NCBI RefSeq assembly: GCF_040939455.1
Contig: NC_134117.1
Coordinates: forward strand, 63,324,501-63,388,500
DNA: 64,000 nucleotides
Direction of reading: 5' to 3'
From: Microcebus murinus
Lineage: Eukaryota > Chordata > Mammalia > Primates > Cheirogaleidae
Shown here: positions 24,348 to 35,660 of the stretch, piece after piece
Numbering within the stretch: position 1 is the first letter of the stretch
How the letters are laid out: the number at the start of each line of letters is the position of its first letter
Translations under genes and position numbers: made by a program
Notes under the pieces: generated by a model
Seen by the model: only the letters and a program-made list of their open reading frames with translations
Database searches by the model: none
Told to the model about the DNA's origin: nothing

Positions 24348-25300
24348 AGTGAATAGACAACCTACAGAGTGGGAGGAAATATTCACAAGCATACATCCGA
24401 TGAAGGGCTAATAAATGGACTCTGCAAAGAACTCAAGTGAATCAGCAAGAAAACATCAAACAACCCCATTAAAAAGTGGGCAAAAGACATGAACAGAAGT
24501 TTTTCAAAAGAAGACAGACTAATGGCCAATAAACATATGAAATAATGCTCAACATCTCTAATCATCAGTGAAATGCAAATCAAAACCACAATGAGATATC
24601 ATCTTACTCCGGTGAGAATGGCTTTTATCAAAAAGTCCCAAAACAACAGATGCTGGCATGGATTCGGAAAGAAAGGAACACTATACACTGTTGGTGAGAC
24701 TGCAAACTAGTACAGCCTTTATGGAAAATAGTATGGAGATTCCTCAAAGAACTAAAAATAGACCTACCATTTGATCCAGCAATCCTACTCCTGGGTATTT
24801 ACCCAAGTGAAAAAAAGACATTTTATAAAAAAGACACTGGAATGTTCATAGCAGCACAGTTCGTAGTCGCAAAGATGTGGAATCAACCCAAGTGCCCATC
24901 AATACATTAATGGATTAATAAAATGTAGTATATATATGCCATGGAGCATTACTCAGCCATAAAAAATGGTGAACTAATACCTTTTGTAACAACTTGGACA
25001 GAACTGGAGACTGTCCTTTTAAGTGAAGTATCACAAGAATGGAAAAACAAACACCACATGTACTCACTACTAAATTGGAACTAATTGATCAACATTCCTG
25101 TGCACATATGGCAGTAAAATTCAATGGAAATCAAGCAGGTGGGGGGGAAGGGATGGGTAAATTCACACCTGACAGGTACAATGCACACTATCTGGGTGAT
25201 GGACACACTTATAACTTTGACTCGAACTGTACAAAAGCACTTCATGTAACCGAAATGTTTGTACCCCAGTAATAGTCTGAAATTAAAAAAAAAAAAAAAG
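24348..25300 (+). mobile_element. 5'-truncated L1, lineage-type 3' end
   Basis: Plus-strand ORF2 C-terminal region and 3' UTR, ending tttgtaccccagtaatagtc and an A tail. It has the same 3' end as the other young L1 copies here. Duplications aaactcctcttgtc (24334-24347) and aaacctcctcttgtc (25301-25315) flank it. ORF2 is broken by stops. Confidence 0.92.
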
Positions 25301-25604
25301 AAACCTCCTCTTGTCTACTTCTGAAGCAATGTTGGTACAATGGGAGTTGGCCTGGCCAGTCCCTCAGCAGGGTCAGATTCTCATTTCTCAACTCTGTGAA
25401 ATTCCTTTGAGTAAATAAGCCCCAAAGGTTTTCTGTTCTCACTTTCTGTTTCTTGTGTTTGAAATCAAATTATCACTGTTTAGTATATAGTTTTCACCAA
25501 TTCATACATATAATTCCATTTCTATTCCACCTGTTCCCTAGATTCGTAGTGCAAAAACTGCCTCCATACCCTTTTACTTCTTTACATATATTGGTATGTA
25601 TACA

Positions 25605-25631
25605 TACACACACACACACACACACACACAC
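25605..25631 (+). repeat. (AC)n microsatellite
   Basis: About thirteen AC units after a TACA-rich start. Confidence 0.95.
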
Positions 25632-28024
25632 CCAAGAACAGAATGCACAAACATAATTATTGGCCAGATATGTCAGTCAATAGATTCTTAACAAATCTAT
25701 ATTCAAAAGAGAAGGCATTGTCAGTTTTTCCATTCTTGCATTAATTAAAAACAATGATATTTTGAGAACTTGAAGTGAAAAAAAAGTATACTAGACATAC
25801 TCCCAAGAAAAACAACAAAAACATTGACATGGTTTGTGTGTTTTATAAATTATGTAGGATCAGATCTACAGTTTTAAAAGATTTACTGAGATATAGTTTT
25901 GTGGCTTCTAAATTCTAAAATATCCTCTAACTACTAAGCCAAGTAGAGTATGAAGAATATTTTTTCAAACTCGGATAAACTTTCTGTCTAGTCCCTGTGG
26001 CATTCCTATGTTCTTTCACTGTTTTTCATAGATACTAAAGACTTGGGGGTGATTTTACTTCATATTTTCCATGTAAGGAAAAAAGCATAAATCTATGGAA
26101 CATAGATTATGTTCTATATTATGTTACTCTTATTTTTACTAATAATTATTAGCGTTCACACACACACTCTCTCTCATAATGCTAAAAGGAGAACCACAAT
26201 TGTATGTCAGAGTCAATGTTGTATTTTACCTGAGCCTTGTACTCCTAGGAAAGAGCAAAGCTGAACAAAACTATGACCCTTAAGCAGCTACTTAGAAAAT
26301 TCTGAAAAAACTCTGGAGCCAGTTGATAAGTTCACGGCCAACTAGTCCTTTAATAATCTTTTAACTTTTACTATCTGCATTTGGTTTCAGCGTTGCACAC
26401 TGTAATAGTTACACACACACACAAATACACATTTGTACCTTTGTTCACTTCCTTGTTTAAAACAGGGAATCATTTTCTAACAAACTTGTAAACGTCTCAA
26501 GGGCAGGATAAAGAACAGGTTTTCTAAGTCTTCCAAGCCCCTTGCAATATCTTCCTCACAAGGAATAGACATTGGTAGCCTTTTTGGTTTCAGCTGATTT
26601 TTTTTCTTTCTTCTTTCTCAATTGAAAAGCACCAAGCAGGTGCTGTTCTCTCAAAATACCCTTTCTTGGAGATAATGGCTGGGCCACGTCTGCTATGAGC
26701 TATGAACACTTTTATTCCTTGGTAATTTGGTAGGTTTCCTCTGAGAAGGCCCTGAGGGTAGCAGGGGTGGCACACAGGGGAGGGAATGAATCTGCACTCA
26801 CCTCCTGGGGCTCCGAAGTCAACGCTTCTCCACGGTGCCTCTTCACTGGCCATGAAGCTCACAAACCCCACCAAGATCCACCTTGTTAATAGCCGCAATG
26901 CAATGCCAAACTCCTGTGAATACCTCCTGCAAAACATTTTGGAAAAGGTGGGTTCCTTAGCGAATGTTCCACATAGGTGGTTTGGATTTTCATTAAATAA
27001 TAATGCTTGTTACTACTTCTTCTGAGCTTACAGCTTTGGACCACGAAGAACATACCTGTTGGTGTGATTACATAGAACATCTCTTCTCTCATCCCAAGAT
27101 CTCCAATCCACTTACCATCTCCTCAAGGCCATGAGAAATTGACAACCCTAGCAATATAAAACCAGGGTGCTCTTTTATTATCTGTGGGTTCTCTGGGTGG
27201 TATAGTCACTCCAGAAGCCAGTCTGGCCTGCAAAAGCCTAATATTATTCATAATGTCCACCGGAATCCTGTGTATAGGCCACATGATACCTCACAGAGTA
27301 AACATTTCACAGAGGGTTAATAAAGTGAAACTTCTTCCTTATGGTTGCGTATTTCCTCATTCTCTCTTGGTTTAGTCCACTACTGTGCTTATATTGATAC
27401 ATTTTGTAGCAATCATGGTGGCCATTTTAAAAGAAAAGCAGATTGTTTTCTTCATAGGTCTCAACAAGTGACCTTATTTGCTTCTTGTGGGCTTTTCAAT
27501 GCCTTATGTGTAAGATCAATCCCAAAATGTGCTGGGAAATCCCTCACACAAATCACACTATTCATAACATCTTGACTCTGAGTATTCATGCATTATAACC
27601 CAATATCATAAATAAAACATAATACAATACAAAAATTGTACAGATAAAAATAAGAAAGCAGAAAAGAGGAGAGTTCCAGTTCTAACCATATTCTAGTCAC
27701 AGAAGATGATTGTAACAATATTCAAAGACTTAAGGTATTTAGAATGTCACCAAGTTGCACTATCATAAATTAGGAAATGCTGAAAACTGTACAAGAAGAT
27801 GTGGATTTAGAAGTTCTGAATGAGGCACTGAGAAAGAAGAGATGTGAAATTTCAATAGGAGTGGCCAGAAAACAACACTCAAATTTCAAAATACTAAAAA
27901 CTGGGTAGATGGCACAACAAATTGGAAATCAAGGGAGAAGTTTTGCGAAGAGGATTTCTTTAGCTGTGGTCCGAGTTCAATGGGTGGAGGAGCATAAGTA
28001 AGGAGCATTTTCACTTCAAGCATA
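25632..28024. other. Intergenic; possible old LTR near 26560-27400
   Basis: A more GC-rich block at 26560-27400 holds overlapping frames of 115 and 79 codons and a TATA-like ataaaacc near 27160. This might be an old LTR or another repeat, but I cannot name a family. The rest is unrecognised. Confidence 0.3.
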
Positions 28025-28252
28025 GTCACATATCATGTAGCAATGGGGACACATTCTGGAAATGCATGGTAGGCGACTTTGTCATTGTGTGAACACCACA
28101 GTGTGTACTTACACAAACCTAGATGGTGTAGCCTACTACACACCTGGGCTATGTGGTATAACCTATTGCTCCTAGGCTACACACCTGTACTGCATGTTAC
28201 TGTACTGAATACTGTAGGCAACTGTAACACAATGGCAAGTATTTGTGTATCT

Positions 28253-28701
<449 letters not shown>

Positions 28702-28834
28702 AGTATTTGTGTATCTAAACATATCTAAACATAGAAAAAGCATGGTAAAAATATGGTGTTATCATCTTAGGAAATTACAGTTGTATACATGGTCCCTCAT
28801 TGGCTAAAAGGTCCTTACATGCTGCATGATTGTA

Positions 28835-30349
28835 CAGTGAAAGGGGACTCAAAGGAGAATCCTGGAGAGTTCAACATGGGACCCCTACTGTTGGGATGCT
28901 CCTGATTGGATTGGGATATAGTCACACAAACCTATGGAATCGCAACTCAAGGAGACGGCTGATGTGGACTGTGGCAGGAGCAGACACTTGAAGCATTTGC
29001 CATACCCATAAGGCACGAAGCCACTCTACTTAACTGTTGTAAGAGTCCAGTTGGAATGTAGGATGAGTGTAGAGAAGCAGAAATAGAAAATGAGCTGTAA
29101 ACTTAGTGGTGAAGGATGTGAGTGTTAGCTAGATGCCTATATGATTCTTTTTGCACTGAATTCAATCTGCCTGTACTTGAGGGTACCTTAGGGTACCAAC
29201 ATAGGTACTTTATTCTTGACATTCAAAGTTGCCATTGCCCTTCGTATATCTAATATTTTATCACCTTGTCAATATTTTTTTGCCTTTCTATCCATGCCTG
29301 CTAACTTTGCCCAACATTGGTAGATATATTTTTCTTAGATCACTTCTCTGTACAAATCATTCTTTTGAAATCGTCTTATTGGATCTAAAACTGGAGGACT
29401 GGTAGATGGATATTTACCTTGACAGTTCACTGAGCAAGCACCCTCAGAGAACCCAGAGCTTTGGAACAATCCAAGGAAATGACTTCTCAGCATGGTGAGA
29501 AACAAAGGTGGGTGCATGCCCTCCCTCCCTCCCTCCAGAACACAAACAGGACTCCACTTGACAATTTACAGGCTTCTCGTTACTGCTAGATCAAGTGAGT
29601 GTAAGTGAAGCTGCAAGTATAGAACGGATGCAATGCCAGCTCTCTCTGCAATACTATCTTATATGTGAGGAAAAATGTCTTTGTCTAAAGCTTCATTATT
29701 TCTAAGAAAGGCAGCTTATTACAGCTGCATTCAAATGAGTTGATGTGATTTCATGTTTGTATAAATAACACTTTGGCTTCATCTCACCTGTGTTTTCTGG
29801 AAATCTATATTTTTCTTCGTTAGATTTGGGATGAAACCTTCATAACACTCTATGGGAGAAAACAAACAGATAATTTTCCACAATTTGTCACTGGTTTACT
29901 TTATGCCTACAGTGGGAGGACTCCCCGCTAAGCTGTTCAGAGAAACCCCCAAACCCCCAAGTCAACACCTGGGACCTTAGGCCACAATAGCTGACATGCC
30001 CAACATGGCCCTAACATCTTGCCTTATCTAATAGAATATTAAGATGTAAGTATGAATTTAGAGTTTCCTCTCCCATTTCCCCATCTCTTTTGAGGATTAC
30101 TGGTAGTCTGTGAAGGCTTACAGGTGCTCCACAATCTATCTCTTATATTGTGTACCATCACCAGATATTTATTGTTGATATAGGTCAATCATCGATAAAA
30201 ATGAGCAAGTGGAGTCAAACACTCTTCTGGAGTCAGACAGACTTGAACCTGACTGTTAGCAGGTTGTTTTGCAGTTGAAAAGTGTCACTTGTCATGGGCT
30301 CAGTGCTGTGGGAGGCATGTTCTGGTAAATTATAAAATTTCTCTCTTTT
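28835..30349. other. Intergenic, no recognised feature
   Basis: Unique-looking DNA with a short CCCT run at 29520-29535. No gene or repeat family was recognised. Confidence 0.5.
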
Positions 30350-30470
30350 GTTTCTTATCAATGTCCCCCACAAAAATATAAGCTTTATGAAGGTAGGGAC
30401 CTTTGGCTTGTTCGCTGTTGGGTCCTCTATACCTAACAAGTAATTCACGGAGGGTTTCTACAACAAATGA
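30350..30470 (+). repeat. L2-type LINE 3' remnant
   Basis: The order ataagctttatgaaggtagg, gaccttt, then ttcgctgttgggtcctctat matches the mammalian L2 3' end in diverged form. Confidence 0.6.
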
Positions 30471-31139
30471 GCTGAGAGAGAAGGGGTGAAAGTATGGAAA
30501 AGCAGACTTTTGTCTCAGATGACTTGTCTAATTATCAACGTTGACTGTCTGGTTGGTCTTCTGCAGTGTTCCCTTCTCTACAGCTCCAGATGGAACCAAA
30601 TAACTGTTGGGCTGGGACATTTTATGAGATGACACATGGGAAGCGTTTGGCCACTAAGGTCATTTCTAGCCTTGTGGTTCTAAAAATGAGCCTTTACTAA
30701 TGACGGATTCGCAATGGAGGGAACCCTGGACAATCATATTGGAGAGATAGAAAGTAAATGACTTGACAACTAATTGCACTTGGGAAATAGGGAATAAGGA
30801 GTCAGAGATGGCACTGAGCCTCCCAGCCTGGGGATATTGGCACCATGGAAAGGAAAACTGAATTTCAATAGAAATGCTGATTTGTGGGCAGACATTAGGC
30901 AATGATTAGAAATTCCAAGTTCGATGTGTTAGTGGACCACACATGAGATACCCAGAGGTAATTACAGTCAAGCAGATATGGAGCTCAGGAGAGGCTGAGG
31001 CATGACATACCCATTTGTTAGAACAATCCACACCCCTCTCTACAGGAAGGTATCTGGTAAAGCTTAGGAGATACCCTAGGTGAATGGTCTGTTTAGCTAT
31101 ATAATTTCATATATAATTATACAATTTCTATATAATTAT

Positions 31140-31290
31140 ATAGAATGTAGGTATTATAGCTCCATTTCACATTTAAGAAAACAGTGGCCAAGAGAGATTT
31201 CATTGCCTGTAAGGGGCAGAGCTCTAACTTGAATCCCTGTCTTAAGCGTCTGAATCTGAAGTTTTCTCCAGCATGCTGCTTCAATGAGCT
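31140..31290 (+). repeat. MIR-type ancient SINE remnant
   Basis: Reads tattatagctccatttcaca through gccaagagagatttcattgc and cagagctctaacttgaatcc, the MIR pattern. Confidence 0.6.
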
Positions 31291-32989
31291 GTGCATCATC
31301 AGAATGAAGCTCCTCCTCACCGTGGGACTAACTGGCTGCTCATTAGCACTGGGAGGGTCCACCAAGTGTCCTTAACTCAACTGTGGACAGCCCCCTCCAC
31401 CCCACTCCCCATTTCTGTTCCAGTGCCTACCACCTGCTACCAGGGAGCCTCACAATAAAACCACAAGTTAATGATGATTCCACTAGCCAAACTTTCTTGG
31501 ATGGGCTAGTACATCCTGCTCCCCAATACCAGGCTATCAAAGCAATGGTCTTTTTTTTTCTTCCTCTTCCCGTGATGATACACATTGTGAGAGCAGCCAG
31601 TGGGTAGTTGAGTGTAGTGGCTTGGGATCTGGGAGAAAATGAGCTCAACAGGGATCCATGAATAAGCTGTTAAAGCCAAGCAGAAATGAGAAGTGGAGGG
31701 AATTTGGAGAGGTAGATGAAGAAGGCATCAGGGAGCACTGAGAGAACATGGAGCGAACGCTGTCGGACTGTGGTTTCAGGAAAGGGGAGCATTTGCCCAG
31801 CTGCGGCATTACAGCATTACACCTTTTTGTACTCTGGATTTACTTCAGCAGGCAGGGAAGCTGGGAGACACCGCAGGAATACTGGGGGGAGGGGGGGCAA
31901 TGAACTAGAGTGCTTTGGAAAAGTAATTTTCTGTCTCAAATAGCTAAAAGCAGCACCTGCTACAATTCCAAAGAGTTCTGTGGGAAAGCTTTCTTTTTTG
32001 CTATACAAGAAAGGCTAGGCAGTAGATTCCTAGCACCCACAGAAGGTAAGATTGGGTCAATTTTTACTTAAGAGAACCGAGATTTGCATTGGGAAGCTGA
32101 AGGAGTATGTGTAAGGGATTCAAGGGTTTTTGGTATTTTTTTCACTTGTAATTTTTGCAACCATAATTCAGCACTACTGGATTAGGGCATGTTCTATCAA
32201 ACTAAAAATCAAAAAGCTTTCCTATGGGGAAAGTCTCAATGTTATAGCTGAAAGAGGTGACAGCCGCATTACTGCCATCAAAAATAATTTATTAACCGTG
32301 TCTGTGCAAAGTACCCTGGTAGGCACCAAACCCCAGGGGCTTCCTGTTGAAATGAATCCTCTGCTCTCTGCAGTCTCTTCATCGTGCAGCTCGGTTCTTC
32401 ACCTGTGAATAAAATGGATACCTTGAAAACTTCATCTTTGTGGAGACTATCATAGGACAAGAGAATGTCGTCTCCATCATCCACGCCAGTCACACAGTGC
32501 CGGGGAGGTGTATTAGGAAGCTGCCATTCTCAACCTCTTATTCTTGGAGCTTGTAAATAAAAACACCGCCTCTTTGCTTTTCACTTTAGTCTAGGAAATA
32601 CGCGGAGAGTTGGCGAGCAGGGTTTTGCACCATCAGCATATACCATGCGAAGGCTGGCTCTTTACCCCTTCTTTCTCCTCTGTGCCTCCTCGTTCCCCAG
32701 GCAGGCACCACATTGCACCTGAGGTTTAGGCATACAGGTGCCTCCCTAACCAAGGGAAGAAACCGGCAACAGAATTCCGGATACCGACCCAAATCGTCTT
32801 ACATGTCACTTCTCACGAGCATTTGCCTCAGGACGCGTGTGCCTATGCTGGCACCTACGTTTAAAGACGACACTTTTTTTTTTTTTTTAAAGGTAAGTCA
32901 CAAAAAGCTTGGAGATATCTGACAGGTCCGATTGCACAAAGGTCGTGTGCTTCACCAGCAGGAACTGGAGGCAAAGGTGGCTCTCCATG
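31291..32989. other. Proximal 5' flank of NRG3, no recognised gene
   Basis: Unique-looking DNA of rising GC content ahead of the CpG island, with a 17-base T-rich run at 32873-32889. No upstream exon or divergent gene was recognised. Confidence 0.45.
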
Positions 32990-33005
32990 AAGCGGCACCT
33001 CCCTC

Positions 33006-33019
33006 CCGCCCCCGCCCCC
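33006..33019 (-). promoter_or_regulatory. Overlapping GC boxes (SP/KLF-type) at the edge of the CpG island
   Basis: Two overlapping copies of ccgccccc, which read ggggcgg on the minus strand and match the SP1/KLF core. They mark the 5' shore of the NRG3 CpG island. Binding is inferred. Confidence 0.45.
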
Positions 33020-33560
33020 ACTGCCTGGCCCCGCAGCGTCAGCCTCTGACCCCACCGGTTCCGCGCAGGAGACGGGGTCGCAGCCGGTCGGCAGCTTCTT
33101 TTGCCACGCACCCCCGGACGGGGGCTTGCTCGGATCATTTATTTATCTTGTGCGTATTAAGAAACCACCATTAGGTGCTGGTGGGAGGCGCTACTCTGCC
33201 CGAATCCCAGCCCGCCGCGGCGGCTGGCACACACACTCGCGCCGCCGAGCCCGCCCGGAGCCGCTCCGGCCGGGGCCGCGTCGCCGGGCAGCCCCGACGC
33301 GGTGTCCCGCGTCCCCCCGCACGCTCCACGGCAGGCGCTGGGGCGTGACTCCGGCCCCTCCGCCTGCTCGCCGCTCCCCTCGGCGGCGGGTCGGAGCGCA
33401 CCGCCCCGCCGCGGGCGCCCAGTGCGCCCGGCCCCGGCCCGCGCGCGGCGGCGCTCGCAGGAGTTTGAGCTGGGCGGCGGCGCGAGCCAGCGAGCGAGCG
33501 AGCGGAGGGCGGCGGGAGCGAGGCGGCCGGCCGGGCCCCAGCCCTCCGCGCCGCGCTCGG

Positions 33561-33565
33561 ATTGG
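33561..33565 (-). promoter_or_regulatory. Inverted CCAAT box (NF-Y-like)
   Basis: The core attgg occurs in the context cggattggtctc, a reasonable NF-Y match, about 680 bases upstream of the ATG inside the CpG island. It is only a motif match. Confidence 0.35.
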
Positions 33566-34072
33566 TCTCTCCCGGAGAGCGCTGGCCGAGGGTTGGCTGC
33601 GGGCCGGCTGAAGAACAGGTGCACCTCGCCGCCGCGGCGCGCGGAGCAGCCGCCGAGGAACGTGGCGCGCCGGCCGGGCGAGCGGCGGCCAGGCCGGCCC
33701 TCTGTGTCGGAATGCGGCTCGGCGGCGCCCGGCGCCCCGCGGCCCGCAGGCTCGGCCCCTGAAGGCGGCGCGAGGCCCAGCCGCGGCGCGGGCGGGCGCC
33801 CCAGGGAGCGGGCCGGGCGCGGCGCCCCGAGGATGCCGGCGCGGCTGGAGCGCACGCAGGCGGCGGGCGGCGGCGGCAGCAGCAGCGACAGCGGGCGCGG
33901 GGCCGCGGCGCGCGGGAGGCCGCTCGGCGGGCTGCACACGCGCCCCGCCGCTCCCTGACCGACCCGCGGCCGGCGCAGGGGCCCGGCGCGCCCCTCTCGC
34001 GCTCCTCGCCGCCCCCTCCCCGGCCCGCGTCCCCTCCCCCGCGCTCTCCTCCCCGCCCGCCGCCCGCCTCTC

Positions 34073-34096
34073 GGGGGGAGGGGCGTGGGGGCAGGG
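34073..34096 (+). promoter_or_regulatory. Potential G-quadruplex with EGR-like site
   Basis: Four G runs (6, 4, 5 and 3) are separated by loops of 1, 3 and 2 bases, which fits the G3+N1-7 quadruplex rule well. The overlapping gcgtgggggca (34083-34093) is one base from an EGR-type site. It lies about 145 bases upstream of the NRG3 ATG and 5 bases before a perfect octamer. If transcription starts upstream, the element would be in the 5' leader RNA on the G-rich strand. Confidence 0.5.
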
Positions 34097-34101
34097 AGCC
34101 G

Positions 34102-34109
34102 ATTTGCAT
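34102..34109 (+). promoter_or_regulatory. Perfect octamer motif (POU factor site)
   Basis: Exact atttgcat, the canonical octamer bound by POU2 and POU3 family proteins. It is a small AT-rich island in extremely GC-rich DNA, 132 bases upstream of the ATG. NRG3 is neural and class III POU factors act in neural tissue, so a functional site is plausible but inferred. Confidence 0.5.
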
Positions 34110-34189
34110 GCGGCCGCCGCGGCCGCTGCCTGCGCCCGAGCCCGCCGCCGCCGCCGGAGCCCGCGCCCGCGCCCGGCCCGCGCGGCCCC

Positions 34190-34225
34190 ATGCCTCTGGC
34201 GCGGCCCTCGGGGGGGCGAAGGTGA
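34190..34225 (+). other. Upstream ORF in the NRG3 5' leader (11 codons)
   Basis: An ATG in a weak context (C at -3) opens an 11-codon frame (MPLARPSGGRR) that ends at TGA 34223-34225, 15 bases before the NRG3 ATG. It is in the same frame as NRG3, so this TGA alone separates it from the main protein. It matters only for transcripts that start upstream of 34190. The weak context predicts leaky scanning. Confidence 0.6.
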
Positions 34226-34240
34226 AGACCGGCTCCTAGG

Positions 34241-35069
34241 ATGAGTGAAGGGGCGGCCGCTGCCTCGCCACCTGGTGCCGCTTCGGCAGCCGCCGCCTCG
34301 GCCGAGGAGGGCACCGCGGCGGCTGCGGCGGCGGCGGCGGCGGCGGGCGGGGGCCCGGACGGCGGCGGCGAAGGGGCGGCCGAGCCCCCCCGGGAGTTAC
34401 GCTGTAGCGACTGCATCGTGTGGAACCGGCAGCAGACGTGGCTGTGCGTGGTGCCTCTGTTTATCGGCTTCATCGGCCTGGGGCTCAGCCTCATGCTCCT
34501 CAAATGGATCGTGGTGGGCTCCGTCAAGGAGTACGTGCCCACCGACCTGGTGGACTCCAAGGGGATGGGCCAGGACCCTTTCTTCCTCTCCAAGCCCAGC
34601 TCTTTCCCCAAGGCCATGGAGACCACGACCACGACCACTTCCACCACGTCCCCCGCCACCCCCTCCGCCGGCGGCGCCGCCTCCTCCAGGACGCCCAACC
34701 GGATTAGCACCCGCCTGACCACCATCACGCGGGCGCCCACTCGCTTCCCCGGGCACCGGGTGCCCATCCGGGCCAGCCCGCGCTCCACCACAGCACGGAG
34801 CACTGCGGCCCCCTCGACGGTCCTGTCCACCACGGCCCCTTTCATCAGTAGCAGCACGCCGGGCTCCCGGCCCCCGGTGCCAGGAACCCTCAGTACCCAG
34901 GCAATGCCCTCCTGGCCCACTGCGGCATATGCTACCTCCTCCTACCTTCATGATTCGACTCCCTCCTGGACCCTGTCTCCCTTTCAGGATGCTGCCTCCT
35001 CCTCCTCCTCCTCCTCCTCTTCCTCCACTACCACCACCACACCAGAAACTACCACCAGCCCCAAATTTC
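34241..35069 (+). CDS. NRG3: NRG3 (neuregulin 3) first coding exon, partial CDS
   Basis: Encodes residues 1-276 of pro-neuregulin-3, a membrane-anchored EGF-family ligand of ERBB4 expressed mainly in brain. The translation reads as NRG3 from MSEGAAAASPPG onward. Order of parts: Ala-rich start with ten Ala (26-35); Gly-rich stretch; a short segment with Cys55, Cys58 and Cys69; a hydrophobic segment at about 66-92, the N-terminal membrane segment of the family; then a long Ser/Thr/Pro-rich stalk (about 125-276), the mucin-like region expected to be O-glycosylated, containing runs of six Thr (127-132), ten Ser and five Thr. The exon ends one base into codon 277, at c|gtaagt. The EGF-like domain, second membrane segment and tail lie on later exons outside the window. 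The start is the first in-frame ATG after an in-frame TGA at 34223-34225, with A at -3. No frameshift or stop is seen. Family identity is recalled rather than searched, but the match is extensive. Confidence 0.97.
34316..34345 (+). repeat. NRG3: Coding GCN repeat (ten alanines)
   Basis: Ten alanine codons in a row, nine GCG and one GCT at the third position, encode NRG3 residues 26-35. Nearly pure GCG runs are prone to length change, so this tract is a likely site of length variation between species or alleles. Confidence 0.9.
34997..35041 (+). repeat. NRG3: Coding TCC/ACC repeat (Ser10-Thr5) near exon end
   Basis: Ten serine codons (nine TCC, one TCT) are followed by five threonine codons, only 28 bases before the splice donor. 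The tract extends the Ser/Thr stalk that precedes the EGF domain. The repeat is nearly pure and may vary in length. Confidence 0.9.
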
Positions 35070-35077
35070 GTAAGTAA
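35070..35077 (+). other. NRG3: Splice donor of NRG3 exon 1 / start of intron 1
   Basis: The exon end reads aaatttc|gtaagtaa, a near-ideal U1 match. It leaves one base (C) of codon 277, so intron 1 is phase 1. The open frame continues only two more codons into the intron before a stop, which supports this boundary. The remaining 28.9 kb of the window is intron 1; no acceptor or second NRG3 exon was recognised in it. NRG3 intron 1 is known to be very long in mammals. Confidence 0.93.
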
Positions 35078-35660
35078 ACACCGCCTCAACTCTGATTTAC
35101 TACTGCGTTCCCTTCCTGCCTCCTGCCGCCTTTGCCCCTCGCCGCCTGCCTTCTAGCAAGCCCCCTCCCCCATCCCAGGTCGGGGCACAGAGTGGGAGCC
35201 AGTGAAAGCTGGCCGCGGGGCCGGGGGAAGGTGCCAGCCTGCTCTGGGGCGTGTTGGGGGGAGAGGTGGGGGTGGCAGGGAGGGGAGGGCGACTGTCGGG
35301 CTCCAGGGGGCCCCACTTCAGTGGGTCCCAAATGGGAGCAGACCGCCCAGGCCCTGCAAAGGGTTAACGCGGGTGCGATCCCTGCTCACTGCAGACCTGC
35401 TGGCGAGCTCCGAGCCCGTTCCTGTAGAGGGCCGGGAGGAGGGAGGGCCTTCCCGAATGCGCCCAGTCCCTTCCCCGCCCGCCTGTGGGAAGGGAGGCAA
35501 GAAAAGCACATGCAAATTGGCCGACTGTAAACCGCGAAGGGAAGTTAGGTCCCCGTGTGGGGTGACGATTTGATGGAGCTATGATGGTGGAGTGCAGCCG
35601 GAGACGCTTCTAGCGCCCCTGACCCGGGCGGGGACCGGCAAGGGTTAATTAGAAGCCATT

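Larger units (their letters stand above)
32990..35660 (+). promoter_or_regulatory. NRG3: CpG island and TATA-less promoter region of NRG3
   Basis: Base composition changes abruptly from the AT-rich flank to very GC- and CpG-rich DNA at about 32990. It stays so through exon 1 and fades by about 35660. Visible elements include tandem GC boxes (33006-33019), an inverted CCAAT core (33561-33565), many CpG-rich runs, and the element cluster at 34073-34109. No TATA box is placed convincingly, as expected for a CpG-island promoter. The exact transcription start cannot be read from sequence. The long open frames on both strands here are a by-product of high GC. Confidence 0.9.

Noticed and set aside
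27154..27165. TATA-like ataaaacc as a gene promoter
   Set aside because: No gene follows it, and the surrounding block may be an old repeat. An isolated TATA match is weak evidence.
33126..33958. Plus-strand frames of 161 and 218 codons in the promoter
   Set aside because: They overlap each other in different frames, are rich in Arg, Pro and Ala, and end before NRG3. They reflect composition, not coding sequence.
34245..34718. A 157-codon frame overlapping NRG3 in a second phase
   Set aside because: It is an out-of-frame shadow of the NRG3 exon made of Arg/Pro-rich translation of GC repeats.
33157..34920. A 587-codon minus-strand open frame across the CpG island and NRG3 exon 1
   Set aside because: It is antisense to a clear NRG3 exon, in very GC-rich DNA where stops are rare. 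Its composition is Ala/Gly/Arg/Pro with no domain, and similar frames are open in other phases of the same DNA.
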